Of a DNA stretch of 46,053 nt, positions 25,801 to 33,917 are shown piece after piece (within the stretch, counting starts at the first letter, position 1; each line of letters opens with the position of its first letter). The notes under the pieces are model-generated. The model was given only the letters and a program-made list of their open reading frames with translations. It did no database searches and had not been told where the DNA came from. Source of the stretch: a virus; the IMG/VR virus record IMGVR_UViG_3300030101_004030, positions 10,415 to 56,467 of that record; one strand, given 5' to 3'. Made by a program: the position numbers and the translations under genes.

Positions 25801-27147
25801 AGACAGATGGGAGCTAGAAGACTTTTAGGAGCCTCTGCTGTTTTTGGAGGAATAGGATCAACTATAGCTTACACAGCAGAACAAATTACAGGAGTTACGA
25901 AAGATAAGATAGAAGCTTTTCAAAGATCAGCCGCTCCTGTTTATCAAAAAAATGCCACGCTAATACCTTTGACAGAACCTGATGCAAAAGGTGAGTTTAA
26001 ATATTTTAATTTTTCTTACACTAATCCATACGATTCTTTAGTAAGGCCTGTTAATGCTGTATTAAACGCATATGCAATCGGTGAACTAACCCAAGATAGT
26101 GTTGATGATATAGTTTTTAAAGCCTTGTTTGGTGATAATATTACAAGAACACCAGGAGCTCTCTCAGAATTTTTTGACCCGTTTGTATCAGAATCTCTTG
26201 GAACAGAAGCTGTTTTTGACATAGCTTTTAGAGGAGGAGAAACTAGAGATGGTAAAAAAATATATTTTGACAAAGATAGCCCTCTTGAAAAAATAGATAA
26301 ATCATTGGCTCACTTATTTACTCAATTAGAACCAGGTGCGAATAGAAGTATTAGAAGAATATACAAAGGTGTGACAGGTACATTCACACAATTTGGTACA
26401 CAGTTAGATGCTAAAACAGAGATTGGAGCTTTGTTAGCTGGGGTAAGGGTAGAGAATGCAAAACCATTAAATAGTATGCCATTTATAATTACATCTTATA
26501 ACAAAGATAAATCAAATCTTAGAAAATCTTTTAGTAGAGACGCTTTATCTGCTAACGCAACTGGTGAACAAAGACTAGCTGCTTTTAAAAAATATGTTTT
26601 AGACTCATTTGAATCACAAAAAATATTTGGTCAAGTTTTAGATGACATGAGAACCATGGGTGTATCTAGATTTAAATTAGAAGAGATACTTGGAGATCGT
26701 TTAACTAAATCTGAAATAATAAATTTTGAAGATAGAACATTTAAAGTTCCAGGTTTCAGTGAAGAGACTTTTGAAAAATTAATAGACAGATTAAGATTAG
26801 AAGATCCTGTGCAGGCTGCTAAGATAGCTTCAGAAATTAGATCCAGTATTTTAACAATGGATATTTTAAGAGATAGATTAGGTTTTATTAGATTAAATAC
26901 AAGCAGGGATGATTTAGACAAAAGAATAAATAGAATTCTATTTCCAAAAATAGAGGTCTTTAGATCAAGAGAAGATACTCCAGCAGTGAGGGAAGAACCA
27001 AAGGTAGAACTACCCGCAGATCCAAACTTAGCTAACGCACCAAGCTCACAGATTATTGCTCAAACTAAAAAACCTATAACTTTGACAGAGCTAGAAACAT
27101 CACCTATATTTAACTTGCTAAGAAACAGAAACAGAGGAATTGCATAA
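22861..27147 (+). CDS. Very large internal-virion / DNA-ejection-type protein, 1428 aa
   Basis: The largest gene of the window. The N-terminal ~250 residues contain several hydrophobic Gly/Ala stretches (PVGAIRGASIAVKELIKLGALP, GAEGALIGGGLTAALPVAGTLGF) that could insert in membrane. The rest is long helical sequence with Lys/Glu clusters, another hydrophobic patch near residue 990 (RRLLGASAVFGGIGSTIAYTAEQ), and a Pro-rich linker near the end. Size and position are those of the giant ejection protein of podoviruses (T7 gp16-like role). No transglycosylase motif is obvious. A TAATG junction links the following holin-like gene. Confidence 0.65.
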   Translation: MADELFDFSLFNTEPENVDPEGKPGFTDYVTDIPVGAIRGASIAVKELIKLGALPIDYAADTNLLSAIDNIFEKITPEVDTPVGTITSVLSQFALPAGVLVKLSQGIKVLSGASKMTKLSSLPNMGAKTAELAKRTGFYGSIGGITDFVVSDPEENKTIAQTLGYAEDYRGDELEGSEKAAEAFKQKIKFGAEGALIGGGLTAALPVAGTLGFKYGLVPAGKGIAFVGGNTLRALDYTVVNPLTKIIGSEVVGAGARGAGSLYDKAVDKAMKKLNIPEADSWKFLSKSPNAPLKERFLKTLDNYKNIFKSTGPLDVESKRLLEQVGYQVNRDEKTLIKLMDNIDKEFKDIASNYAVRFKEGFKSVPIAQAENDLIFNYLRASGKEADDIFKQLPNQAIQRSARRLKALMRKIGKGYGRLLSESSDDALQNLGASITANGGAYLKQVFSAFKNKAYKFDPEKVKGAKDFFKNLVRSNRDLADKVNEIAKTTDRTSDVWKKSLDDFATNRMEYLKRQIIESDRSPDTIFNAVAKTFRIPTKELREKIVDVKGFKLTEAGQARKTTTKIGERITSKEGELLKKGADVRDIVDVRKYKAVTDAFLETSTDYRAAVTDTFMQTAKQVYSKNFFDKLADSGLESGLFFRSFDDAVAKGVNPNNLIQVTKESGRRFGQEFDSKLFQAGDNQSGLLTTPEIANAIRGVDQSFSSLYDIPLYKALMSVKATGQIGKTVFSPMTQIRNVSTASFFALASGLIGGKASLGASFKLLADDLFPGKNISAAQVAKMLGKRIERGIVDTNIEVNEIKTILNQAQDGKFSLSALMNNPTVKRAFDLYQGGDNVWKIYADDFYQDALDTAFKFNKRGVQGDQAYRENLIDWYRTVGRESRKSEELARINQKILNTTDISQKEALVKQFKELGNIEDVSAYLVTNTIPTYSKVPEVIRAIRKLPVGNFIAFPAEILRTSAHLLNIGARELASSNPFIRQMGARRLLGASAVFGGIGSTIAYTAEQITGVTKDKIEAFQRSAAPVYQKNATLIPLTEPDAKGEFKYFNFSYTNPYDSLVRPVNAVLNAYAIGELTQDSVDDIVFKALFGDNITRTPGALSEFFDPFVSESLGTEAVFDIAFRGGETRDGKKIYFDKDSPLEKIDKSLAHLFTQLEPGANRSIRRIYKGVTGTFTQFGTQLDAKTEIGALLAGVRVENAKPLNSMPFIITSYNKDKSNLRKSFSRDALSANATGEQRLAAFKKYVLDSFESQKIFGQVLDDMRTMGVSRFKLEEILGDRLTKSEIINFEDRTFKVPGFSEETFEKLIDRLRLEDPVQAAKIASEIRSSILTMDILRDRLGFIRLNTSRDDLDKRINRILFPKIEVFRSREDTPAVREEPKVELPADPNLANAPSSQIIAQTKKPITLTELETSPIFNLLRNRNRGIA

Positions 27148-27344
27148 TGAGTAAAAAATATGATGCACTACAAAGAATAGAATCACACGAAAAACTTTGC
27201 AGAATAATGCAAAAACAAACACACGATCGTATTAATCAATTACAAACTCAAATAACTAGAATAGAGAGAATACTTTTAGTATCTGTCGGTGCATTAATTA
27301 CTGGCATGGGTGGTGTGATTGTGGTGTTATTACAAAAACTTTAA
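27147..27344 (+). CDS. Holin-like small membrane protein, 65 aa
   Basis: An N-terminal hydrophilic helix with heptad character (RIESHEKLCRIMQKQTHDRINQLQTQITRIER) is followed by one transmembrane segment (ILLVSVGALITGMGGVIVVLL) and a short basic tail. This coiled-coil plus C-terminal transmembrane layout resembles XhlA-type haemolysin/holin proteins. It is the last gene of the virion module and meets the SNF2 gene tail to tail with a 4-nt overlap. A role in membrane permeabilisation at lysis or DNA entry is inferred. Confidence 0.6.
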   Translation: MSKKYDALQRIESHEKLCRIMQKQTHDRINQLQTQITRIERILLVSVGALITGMGGVIVVLLQKL

Positions 27345-28774
27345 ATCCAATCTTTTAATTCTTCACCCATGATTTGACTAGCTATATTAATTTTTTTACG
27401 TAAAGCTTTTACAATTTTTTCATCTACAGTATTCTCTGCAATTATATCCACATAGGTCATATTTCTAGTCTGACCGATACGATCTATTCTAGCTTCTGAT
27501 TGTGTCCTTTTTTCTAGGTCATAGCCATTAGAAAAATAAATCATTGTGTTTGCTTCTGTTAAAGTAATTCCATACCCACCGGTTTGTGGTGTGCCAACTA
27601 AAAATCTTACTTCACTATCTGGATTTTGTATTTGTTTAATAGCATCCTGTCTATCTTCAGTGGTAGTGTCACCATAATAAGTAACCAAGGATCGAGGACC
27701 ATATTCTTTTTCTATTACTTTAACCACACTCTCGATATCATGTCTCCAATGACACCAGATAATAGCTTTACCCTCTACTTCATTTAAGACATCTAATAAT
27801 TCAGTAACCCTATTATTTTTTATCTGTTTAATAGTGCCATCATCCGCCTTAAAGTGGCCACAGGTTATTTGTTGTAAACGCATTAACTGAACTAGGGCTG
27901 TAGCTGTAGTCATAGTTTTGCCACTAAGTTCAGCAATCGCCATTCTTTTCATTTGATTGTAAAGCTTTTGTTGCTCTGAGGATAATTGTATTGTCCTCTT
28001 AATATAATTAGTAGGAGGCAGGTCTAAGCAATCTTTTTTTAATACTCTATCAGAAAAAGGTTTTATTATTTCAGACAACTCATCTAAATTTTTATACCCA
28101 ACAACTAATTGAAAAGACTTACCACCAAAGTTAGTAGTTTTTAATTTAGCATATCTTGCTCTAAAAGCATAATATGAAGTATACCCCAGTAAATCTGGAT
28201 GTAAAAATTCGCACTGTTTAAATAAATCTAAAGGTGATTTAGTTACAGGTGAACCTGTTAGTATTCTAGTAAACTTAGCAGCAAGACCAAGCTGACAAAT
28301 GTTTTTAGTTCGTTTTGCATCGGGATTTTTTATTGTGGTGCTTTCGTCCACAGCCATTAAAGTTTTGTGTGAAAATAAAAACTTATGTGCAAAATCATAC
28401 CCTTTTTGTGTGGACAAAGCCTCAACATTCATAATTAAAATGTGCAGATCTTCACCAGTTTCAAACAAACTATCCAACTCTCTTTGTTGTTTTTGACTAA
28501 TAGTTGCTTGCCACAACACAGTTTTTTTCTCTATGTGATCAACCATGTGTGTAGGAATTTCTTGATCATACCAATTTTTATAAACGCCTTTTGGTGCCAC
28601 AATTAAGACACCGTTTATTTTACCGTTGTCATAAAGCATGGAAATATTATCTATTAATACTTTTGATTTACCAGTACCCATCTCCATAAAATATGCAAAG
28701 TAAGTTTTTTTCCAAGATTTTTTTAAAGCTTTTAATTGATGCGCGAACGGCTTTGTTTTAAATTTGTAATCCAT
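27341..28774 (-). CDS. SNF2-family DNA helicase/translocase
   Basis: About 477 aa from the ATG at 28774. An upstream TTG at 28831 is rejected because it coincides with the -35 box. Motifs in order: FAHQLKAL (Q-like), MEMGTGKSKVLID (Walker A), LIVAPKGVYKNW (Ia), VDEST (DEAD-box variant, II), LTGSPVTKSP (III), AIIWCHWRHDIE (IV), LVGTPQTGGYGITLTEA (V), RTQSEARIDRIGQT (VI). This is a superfamily 2 SNF2 ATPase translocating on duplex DNA, perhaps in replication, recombination or stripping host proteins. It stands alone on the minus strand between the late and early modules with its own promoter. Confidence 0.92.
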   Translation of the reverse strand: MDYKFKTKPFAHQLKALKKSWKKTYFAYFMEMGTGKSKVLIDNISMLYDNGKINGVLIVAPKGVYKNWYDQEIPTHMVDHIEKKTVLWQATISQKQQRELDSLFETGEDLHILIMNVEALSTQKGYDFAHKFLFSHKTLMAVDESTTIKNPDAKRTKNICQLGLAAKFTRILTGSPVTKSPLDLFKQCEFLHPDLLGYTSYYAFRARYAKLKTTNFGGKSFQLVVGYKNLDELSEIIKPFSDRVLKKDCLDLPPTNYIKRTIQLSSEQQKLYNQMKRMAIAELSGKTMTTATALVQLMRLQQITCGHFKADDGTIKQIKNNRVTELLDVLNEVEGKAIIWCHWRHDIESVVKVIEKEYGPRSLVTYYGDTTTEDRQDAIKQIQNPDSEVRFLVGTPQTGGYGITLTEANTMIYFSNGYDLEKRTQSEARIDRIGQTRNMTYVDIIAENTVDEKIVKALRKKINIASQIMGEELKDWI

Positions 28775-28801
28775 AAATAATCTGTTATTCTTTCTTGCAA
28801 T

Positions 28802-28831
28802 ACTATATAAACATGTTAAATAGAATGTCAA
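28802..28831 (-). promoter_or_regulatory. Promoter of the SNF2 gene
   Basis: On the minus strand, -35 TTGACA (28831-28826), 18-bp spacer and -10 TATAGT (28807-28802), about 28 nt ahead of the ATG at 28774. It lies in the divergent region shared with the gene starting at 28839. Confidence 0.75.
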
Positions 28832-28838
28832 GAAAGTT

Positions 28839-29189
28839 ATGAGTACAGTTTACATTATACAAGAATTACCAGGAACTAAAATAGGTGTTCCTAAATATAA
28901 TATTATGGGGGCCGCAAAGTATGGTGAATTAAAAACTTTATTACCCGAAAACTCTCAAATGATTATGTCTCCAGGTCCACTAATATTCAAACTTAGAAAA
29001 CTTTTAAAAAATTTTACTGAAGATGATTATTTATTATTAACAGGGGATCCTGCCATAATTGGGGTAGCTTGCTCTATCGTATCAGAAATTAATAATGGAA
29101 AGTTTAGTTTTTTAAAATGGGATAGGCAAGAAAAAATGTACTATCCAATAAGAGTCAACTTATACGAGAAGGGAGATATTGAAGATTAA
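28839..29189 (+). CDS. Hypothetical early protein, 116 aa
   Basis: A compact alpha/beta-type sequence: VYIIQELPGTKIGVPKYNIMGAAKYGELKTLLPE, then LIFKLRKLLKNFTEDDYLLLTGDPAIIGVACSIVSE and LKWDRQEKMYYPIRVNLY. The LTGDPxxIGxA and LKWDRQE elements are familiar to me from small proteins of marine podoviruses that precede the ssDNA-related genes, with no assigned function. It is divergent from the SNF2 gene. An AGAAAG stretch serves as a weak ribosome-binding site. Confidence 0.65.
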   Translation: MSTVYIIQELPGTKIGVPKYNIMGAAKYGELKTLLPENSQMIMSPGPLIFKLRKLLKNFTEDDYLLLTGDPAIIGVACSIVSEINNGKFSFLKWDRQEKMYYPIRVNLYEKGDIED

Positions 29190-29191
29190 AC

Positions 29192-29219
29192 TTGACATAG
29201 GATTTTATGTAACTATATT
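29192..29219 (+). promoter_or_regulatory. Early promoter with TAGGAT in spacer
   Basis: TTGACA (29192-29197), 16-bp spacer, TATATT (29214-29219). A TAGGAT half-site (29198-29203) follows the -35 box directly. An AAAGGA site precedes the ATG at 29241. Confidence 0.75.
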
Positions 29220-29240
29220 GTATACACGAAAGGATAACTT

Positions 29241-29789
29241 ATGAATATAAACTTTGAACAAGATAAACAAGACTCATTAGCAAAAGTTAGTGAGGCTAAG
29301 TCTTTGTCTGAGCAAGTAATAAAATTACAAGCTATGGAAGCTGACTTAGCAGCAAGAGAAGATCAAATAAAAAAATTAAAAAAAGATATTGATTTAATTT
29401 CAGGTGAGGTCATTCCTACCATGATGCAGGAAATGAATTTGTCTACTTTAAAATTATCGGACGGATCTTCTGTTGAAGTTAAACCCGTCTATGGTGCCTC
29501 GATATCACCTGCAAAAAAGGAAGAGGCATATAACTGGCTTCGTAATAATGGCCTAGGAGATCTTATTAAAAATGAGGTCACCGTTTCCTTCGGTCGTAAC
29601 GAAGATAACAAGGCAATTGCTTATGCAACCCTTGCACAAGGTCAAGGATATCAACCTGTCCAGAAGTTAAAGGTTGAACCCATGACACTTAAAGCTTTAG
29701 TTCGTGAGCGTCTTGAGTCTGGACAAGAGATGCCCACGGAACTATTTAATGTGTTCGCAGGAAACCGAACCAAAATAACCAAGAGGTAA
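29241..29789 (+). CDS. Hypothetical early replication-module protein, 182 aa
   Basis: The N-terminal ~65 residues form a coiled coil (LSEQVIKLQAMEADLAAREDQIKKLKKDIDLISGEV). A globular domain follows with SVEVKPVYGASISPAKKEEAYNWLRNNGLGDLIKNEVTVSFGRNED and a C-terminal MTLKALVRERLESGQEMPTELF. I recall this arrangement from many phages, where it pairs with the next gene near ssDNA-binding functions, but I know no proven activity. Its own promoter and good ribosome-binding site suggest strong early expression. Confidence 0.65.
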   Translation: MNINFEQDKQDSLAKVSEAKSLSEQVIKLQAMEADLAAREDQIKKLKKDIDLISGEVIPTMMQEMNLSTLKLSDGSSVEVKPVYGASISPAKKEEAYNWLRNNGLGDLIKNEVTVSFGRNEDNKAIAYATLAQGQGYQPVQKLKVEPMTLKALVRERLESGQEMPTELFNVFAGNRTKITKR

Positions 29790-29794
29790 TAACG

Positions 29795-30559
29795 ATGAGT
29801 AAAGAACCAATAAAGAAGGCTAATGGGTCATTGGCGATTAGTAACTTTGAAGAAGATGCAAACAAAGGAATGGGTAATCTAACACAAGATGATTTAGCAT
29901 TACCGTTTCTTAAAATACTTGGACAACTATCTCCGGAAGTAAACAAAAGAGATGGCAAGTATGTAGAGGGAGCGCAGCCTGGAATGATATTTAATTCAGT
30001 AACAGGTGATCTCTTTGACGGTGAGCGAGGTGTAAATATTATACCTTGTCACTACAAGTTGGAGTATGTTGAGTGGAGAGATAGAGGTAAAGATGGGTCT
30101 GGAGCACCAGTAAACATCTACCCTTCTTCTTCAGACATCATGACTAAAACTACAAGAGGTGCGGACTTTAAAGATAGATTACAAAACGGTAATTATATCG
30201 AGAAGACTGCGCAGCACTTTGTAATAGTTTGTGGTGAAATTCCAACCACAGCTTTGATTGCTATGAAATCTACTCAATTAAAAATTAGTAGAAAATGGAA
30301 TAGTATGATGCAAAGTGTCAAGCTCAAGGGTAAGAATGGTATGTTCACCCCGGCTTCTTTTAGTCACGAATACTTATTAAAAACTAATCAGCAATCAAAT
30401 GATAAAGGTAGTTGGTTTGGTTGGGAGATAAGTAAGATTGGACCAATAGAAAATGCCGATCTTTATCAACAAGCAAAAACTTTTGCTGAAAGCATTAGTA
30501 AAGGGGATGTGCAAGTAAAACATGGTGAAGAGCAAACAGGTGAATCATCACATTACTAG
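29795..30559 (+). CDS. Putative single-stranded-DNA-associated protein, 254 aa
   Basis: Assignment is tentative. The domain begins LTQDDLALPFLKILGQLSPEVNKRDGKYVEGAQPGMIFNSVTGDLF and continues with beta strands (GVNIIPCHYKLEYVEWRDRG) and TALIAMKSTQLKISRKWNSMM. The C-terminal ~30 residues are acidic and flexible (GEEQTGESSHY), as in ssDNA-binding proteins, which use acidic tails to contact replication partners. It lies next to the primase and follows the previous gene at 5 nt. A strong terminator follows. No canonical OB-fold motif can be read by eye. Confidence 0.5.
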   Translation: MSKEPIKKANGSLAISNFEEDANKGMGNLTQDDLALPFLKILGQLSPEVNKRDGKYVEGAQPGMIFNSVTGDLFDGERGVNIIPCHYKLEYVEWRDRGKDGSGAPVNIYPSSSDIMTKTTRGADFKDRLQNGNYIEKTAQHFVIVCGEIPTTALIAMKSTQLKISRKWNSMMQSVKLKGKNGMFTPASFSHEYLLKTNQQSNDKGSWFGWEISKIGPIENADLYQQAKTFAESISKGDVQVKHGEEQTGESSHY

Positions 30560-30570
30560 AATCCTAGGTG

Positions 30571-30610
30571 GTGGGCAACAAAGCGAGAGTGGAGTTGCCC
30601 ACTTTTATTT
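30571..30610 (+). terminator. Rho-independent terminator before primase gene
   Basis: Stem GTGGGCAAC (30571-30579) / GTTGCCCAC (30594-30602), 9 perfect pairs with a 14-nt loop, then TTTTATTT. It separates the abundant early proteins from the primase-helicase-polymerase genes; partial readthrough is likely because no strong promoter is seen after it. Confidence 0.9.
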
Positions 30611-30613
30611 CGC

Positions 30614-32248
30614 ATGGAAGAAAAATTTGTTAAAATTTTTGATGGATTAAGAAGAGATTATGGTTACGCAGAAATTAGCAACGGCTACAAAGACACAACC
30701 ACAGGGAAGTTTAAAGTAAAACACGGTTGGGCAGGTAAACCTCTTACTAGTTCAGATTATATGGACCACCTTAGTGGTCGTAAATCTATAGGTATCCAAC
30801 CTTGTGACGATACTGGCATGGTTAATTTTGGTGCCATAGATATAGATTCAAAAGCATACCATGATTTTAGTCCAAGAAAATATTTAGAAATAATTGAAAA
30901 AAATAATTTACCAGTAATTCCTGTTAAGTCTAAGAGCGGTGGATTACACTTATACATTCACACAAAAGAAAAAGTCAAAGCTAGCTTTTTAAGAAATTTT
31001 TTAGACAAACTATTATATACACTAGAATTAAATCCAACAACCGAAATATATCCAAAGCAAACGGAGCTAGGAACAGGGCCCGATGGTAGTTTTACAAACG
31101 GTAATTTTATAAACTTACCTTACTACAATAAAACAGAAAGAGTTGCTTTGAATTTAAACGGAGAGGAGTTTTCTTTTGATCAATATGTTCAAGTTGTGGA
31201 GGCAAATTTAAAATCAGAAAAAGAACTTAATGAGTTTATAGATGCACATATAACTAAAATATTAATGGGCGGTGCTGAAGAGTTTAAAGATGGCCCTCCT
31301 TGTCTACAAGCAATATCAAAAACAATTGATGATAGTAATAAACTACCGGATGAAAGAGACAGATTTTTATTTAATTACATGGTGTTCTGTAAAAAGAAAT
31401 ATCCAGATCTTTGGGAGAAAAGGGTTTTAGATGGCGCAAGAAAATATATTTTATACGACGAAGAGTGGGGTGATAAAAAAGTTTTAGACAAAATAAAATC
31501 TTGGCGTAAACCAACCGCAGGGCATCTTTGTGATCAAGATCCTATTAGAAATTTTTGTATAAAATCAGAGTGTGCTAAAAGACAGTTTGGATACATGTCT
31601 GATAAACAAAAAAAGTTCCCGCAGCTATCTGCTTTAATTAGAATTGATTACCAACCAGAACCAGAATTTAGATTTACAGTTCATTTCAATGACAAGCAGG
31701 ATGGAGAAATGAGTAAACAAGTTGTGGCAAGAGACATTAATTATTTAATGGACATGGAAAAATGCAGAAGATTAATAGGTGCACATACACCGATAGCACC
31801 ACCTAGAATTAAACAAGATGAATTTCAAAACATAGTAGAAAAATTAAAAGAAACAGAAACGGTGCAGCCGCCTCCAGCAGGAACATCACCAAAAGAAATA
31901 CTACACAAGTATTTAGAAGAGCACATACACGGTGTTCCAGCAATTAGTGCAACATCATTTGGCAGTGGCTCTATATTAAAAGAAGAAGGCTTCGCATATT
32001 TTACCATGGAAGTATTTTTTAATTATTTAAAAAATAAAGAATGGAAGATGAAGTATGAAAAAACTGGTAGGATGTTAATAGAAGAATTTAAAGCTGAGTT
32101 AGGATATTTAAAAAGGTATCCTAAAAAAGACACAGATAAAAAATCACATAACCCAATTAGATGTATTAAGATTCCAATGTCATTCTTTGAAAGAAATGAA
32201 GAGGAAGTGGAGATCATAGACATGAAAAACAAAGAGGATATACTTTGA
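30614..32248 (+). CDS. Archaeo-eukaryotic-type (AEP) DNA primase
   Basis: 544 aa. The AEP catalytic core shows Asp76-x-Asp78 (FGAIDIDSK), Ser108-Gly-Gly-x-His112 (KSKSGGLHLYIH) and an acidic residue at about Glu144 (EIYPKQTELG). Cys230 (GPPCLQ), Cys306, Cys315 and Cys320 (CDQDPIRNFCIKSEC) form a four-cysteine set like the metal cluster of TOTE-type or PriL-like primase C-terminal domains. The C-terminal ~200 residues are Lys/Glu-rich. It makes primers for the phage polymerase downstream. It is followed by a UvrD-like helicase gene overlapping by 4 nt, so primase and helicase are made together. Confidence 0.85.
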   Translation: MEEKFVKIFDGLRRDYGYAEISNGYKDTTTGKFKVKHGWAGKPLTSSDYMDHLSGRKSIGIQPCDDTGMVNFGAIDIDSKAYHDFSPRKYLEIIEKNNLPVIPVKSKSGGLHLYIHTKEKVKASFLRNFLDKLLYTLELNPTTEIYPKQTELGTGPDGSFTNGNFINLPYYNKTERVALNLNGEEFSFDQYVQVVEANLKSEKELNEFIDAHITKILMGGAEEFKDGPPCLQAISKTIDDSNKLPDERDRFLFNYMVFCKKKYPDLWEKRVLDGARKYILYDEEWGDKKVLDKIKSWRKPTAGHLCDQDPIRNFCIKSECAKRQFGYMSDKQKKFPQLSALIRIDYQPEPEFRFTVHFNDKQDGEMSKQVVARDINYLMDMEKCRRLIGAHTPIAPPRIKQDEFQNIVEKLKETETVQPPPAGTSPKEILHKYLEEHIHGVPAISATSFGSGSILKEEGFAYFTMEVFFNYLKNKEWKMKYEKTGRMLIEEFKAELGYLKRYPKKDTDKKSHNPIRCIKIPMSFFERNEEEVEIIDMKNKEDIL

Positions 32249-33678
32249 TAAAAAAATTTTATGGGCCACCGGGCACAGGTAAAACAGAGAAGTTAATAAG
32301 AAGAGCTTTAGCCTATGTGAGGTCCGGCACCCCTATAAAAAACATTGGGTACTTTGCATTTACAAAAAAAGCGGCCAACACTGCTAAAGAAAGAATGTTA
32401 AATAAAAACAGACAGTTTCAAAAGAAAGATCTTAAATATTTTCAAACACTTCACTCCTTAGCTTTTCGCACTTTAGGACTTAAAGAAGAGAATGTTATGC
32501 AAGACTATCACTATGATGACATAGGAAAAACTTTAAGCATTAGTGTGAAAGCAAAGAGGGATTTAGATTCATCACCTTATTTAACCTGTGATAACGAGTA
32601 CTTTCAAATCATATTAAAATCTAGAGAGAAGAATATAAAAGTTTGGGATGAATATTGTACAGCCGAATACGACAAGGATATAAATCCAGGCATTTTAAAA
32701 CACATAGCTGCTAATTATTTTAAGTATAAAGAAAATAACGCCTTAATAGATTACACTGATATGATTCATCAGTTTATTGAAAAAAAATATTTGTGTCCTA
32801 AATTTGATGTGGTGTTTATAGATGAAGCGCAAGACTTATCACCAATACAATGGATGATGTATGATATATTAAAAGCTAATACAAAAGATATGTATTTAGC
32901 GGGTGATGACGATCAGGCCATATATGCATGGGCAGGTGCGGATGTTGATAGATTTATACAGGAACCAGCCAAAGAGGTAGTATTAAAAAAATCAAGAAGA
33001 GTTCCTGTTAAAATTCAAGAAGTATCTAACCTTATAATTAGTCGTATAGAGGGGTTAAGAGCAGATAAAGTATACTATCCAAAAAAAGAAGAGGGCTCAT
33101 TAATAAAAATTAATAATCTAGAAAACGTAGATTTATCAAAAGACAACTGGTTAATTTTAACCAGAACTATTAACAAATCTATAGAGATTGCAAAGCAAAT
33201 AAAACAAAAAGGTTTTTTATTTGAAAATAAATATATTAAAAATTTTAACTCAAAGCTGCACAAAGCAGCTGTGTATTATTCAAGATGGACTGACGGTGAA
33301 GATTTGGAACAAACACAAAAAGAAGACGTGGAGGATTATATGTCAGAGGATAATTGGAACGAATTGGTCCCCTGGTATGAGGCTTTTGATAAAGCAAATC
33401 TTGAAGATAAAAACTACATACGATTACTACTATCAAACAAAGAAAAATTAACAGAGGATCCAAGAATAAAAATATCCACCATACATGCAGCAAAAGGAGG
33501 AGAGTCTGAAAATGTAATATTAGTTTTGGATAATGCTAGGAAAATTAGAGAAGGTGTGTTAAAAAGTAGTAAGAAAAGAGACGAAGAACATAGAGTCTGG
33601 TATGTAGGCATAACTCGTAGTAAAAATAATTTATATTTAATGCGAGCAAAAATAGAAAGGCACGGTTATAATTTATGA
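32245..33678 (+). CDS. UvrD/Rep-like superfamily 1 DNA helicase
   Basis: 477 aa with a TTG start in a TTGA overlap; the first motif begins only 6 residues later, so no better start exists. Motifs: GPPGTGKT (residues 7-14), FTKKAANTAKERM (Ia), VVFIDEAQDLSPIQW (II), AGDDDQAIYAWAGAD (III), STIHAAKGGESENVILV (V) and HRVWYVGITRSKNNLYL (VI). It is short relative to UvrD (about 720 aa), probably with reduced 1B/2B insertions. It presumably unwinds DNA at the phage fork or in recombination. Confidence 0.92.
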   Translation: MIKKFYGPPGTGKTEKLIRRALAYVRSGTPIKNIGYFAFTKKAANTAKERMLNKNRQFQKKDLKYFQTLHSLAFRTLGLKEENVMQDYHYDDIGKTLSISVKAKRDLDSSPYLTCDNEYFQIILKSREKNIKVWDEYCTAEYDKDINPGILKHIAANYFKYKENNALIDYTDMIHQFIEKKYLCPKFDVVFIDEAQDLSPIQWMMYDILKANTKDMYLAGDDDQAIYAWAGADVDRFIQEPAKEVVLKKSRRVPVKIQEVSNLIISRIEGLRADKVYYPKKEEGSLIKINNLENVDLSKDNWLILTRTINKSIEIAKQIKQKGFLFENKYIKNFNSKLHKAAVYYSRWTDGEDLEQTQKEDVEDYMSEDNWNELVPWYEAFDKANLEDKNYIRLLLSNKEKLTEDPRIKISTIHAAKGGESENVILVLDNARKIREGVLKSSKKRDEEHRVWYVGITRSKNNLYLMRAKIERHGYNL

Positions 33679-33917
33679 CAACAAAAGATATATTTGAAGA
33701 AGCATTTCCACAATTTACCCAGGTAGGTGGAAACCACTACACCAAGTTTCCTATACAACCCTACGAATTTATTTCTAAAAATAATCTTTCGTTTTTTCAG
33801 GGTAACGTAATAAAATATGTTTGTAGATACCAGCGTAAAGGAGGGGCAGAAGACCTTAAAAAAATTGTTCATTATTGTCAGTTAGAAATGTTAAAATTAA
33901 AAGATAATAAAAAATGA
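33675..33917 (+). CDS. DUF3310-family protein, 80 aa
   Basis: The signature QVGGNHYTKFPIQPYEFISKNNLSFFQGNVIKYVCRYQRKGGAEDLKKIVHYCQLE covers nearly the whole protein and matches the DUF3310 family, common in phages and sometimes labelled nucleotide kinase-like without proof. It lies between helicase and polymerase with 4-nt overlaps on both sides (ATGA). Function in nucleotide metabolism or replication is inferred from this placement. Confidence 0.88.
   Translation: MTTKDIFEEAFPQFTQVGGNHYTKFPIQPYEFISKNNLSFFQGNVIKYVCRYQRKGGAEDLKKIVHYCQLEMLKLKDNKK

Noticed and set aside
28775-28831. Longer SNF2 protein starting at TTG 28831
   Set aside because: The TTG is part of the -35 box of the SNF2 promoter and the extension has no similarity to helicase sequence; ATG 28774 fits better.
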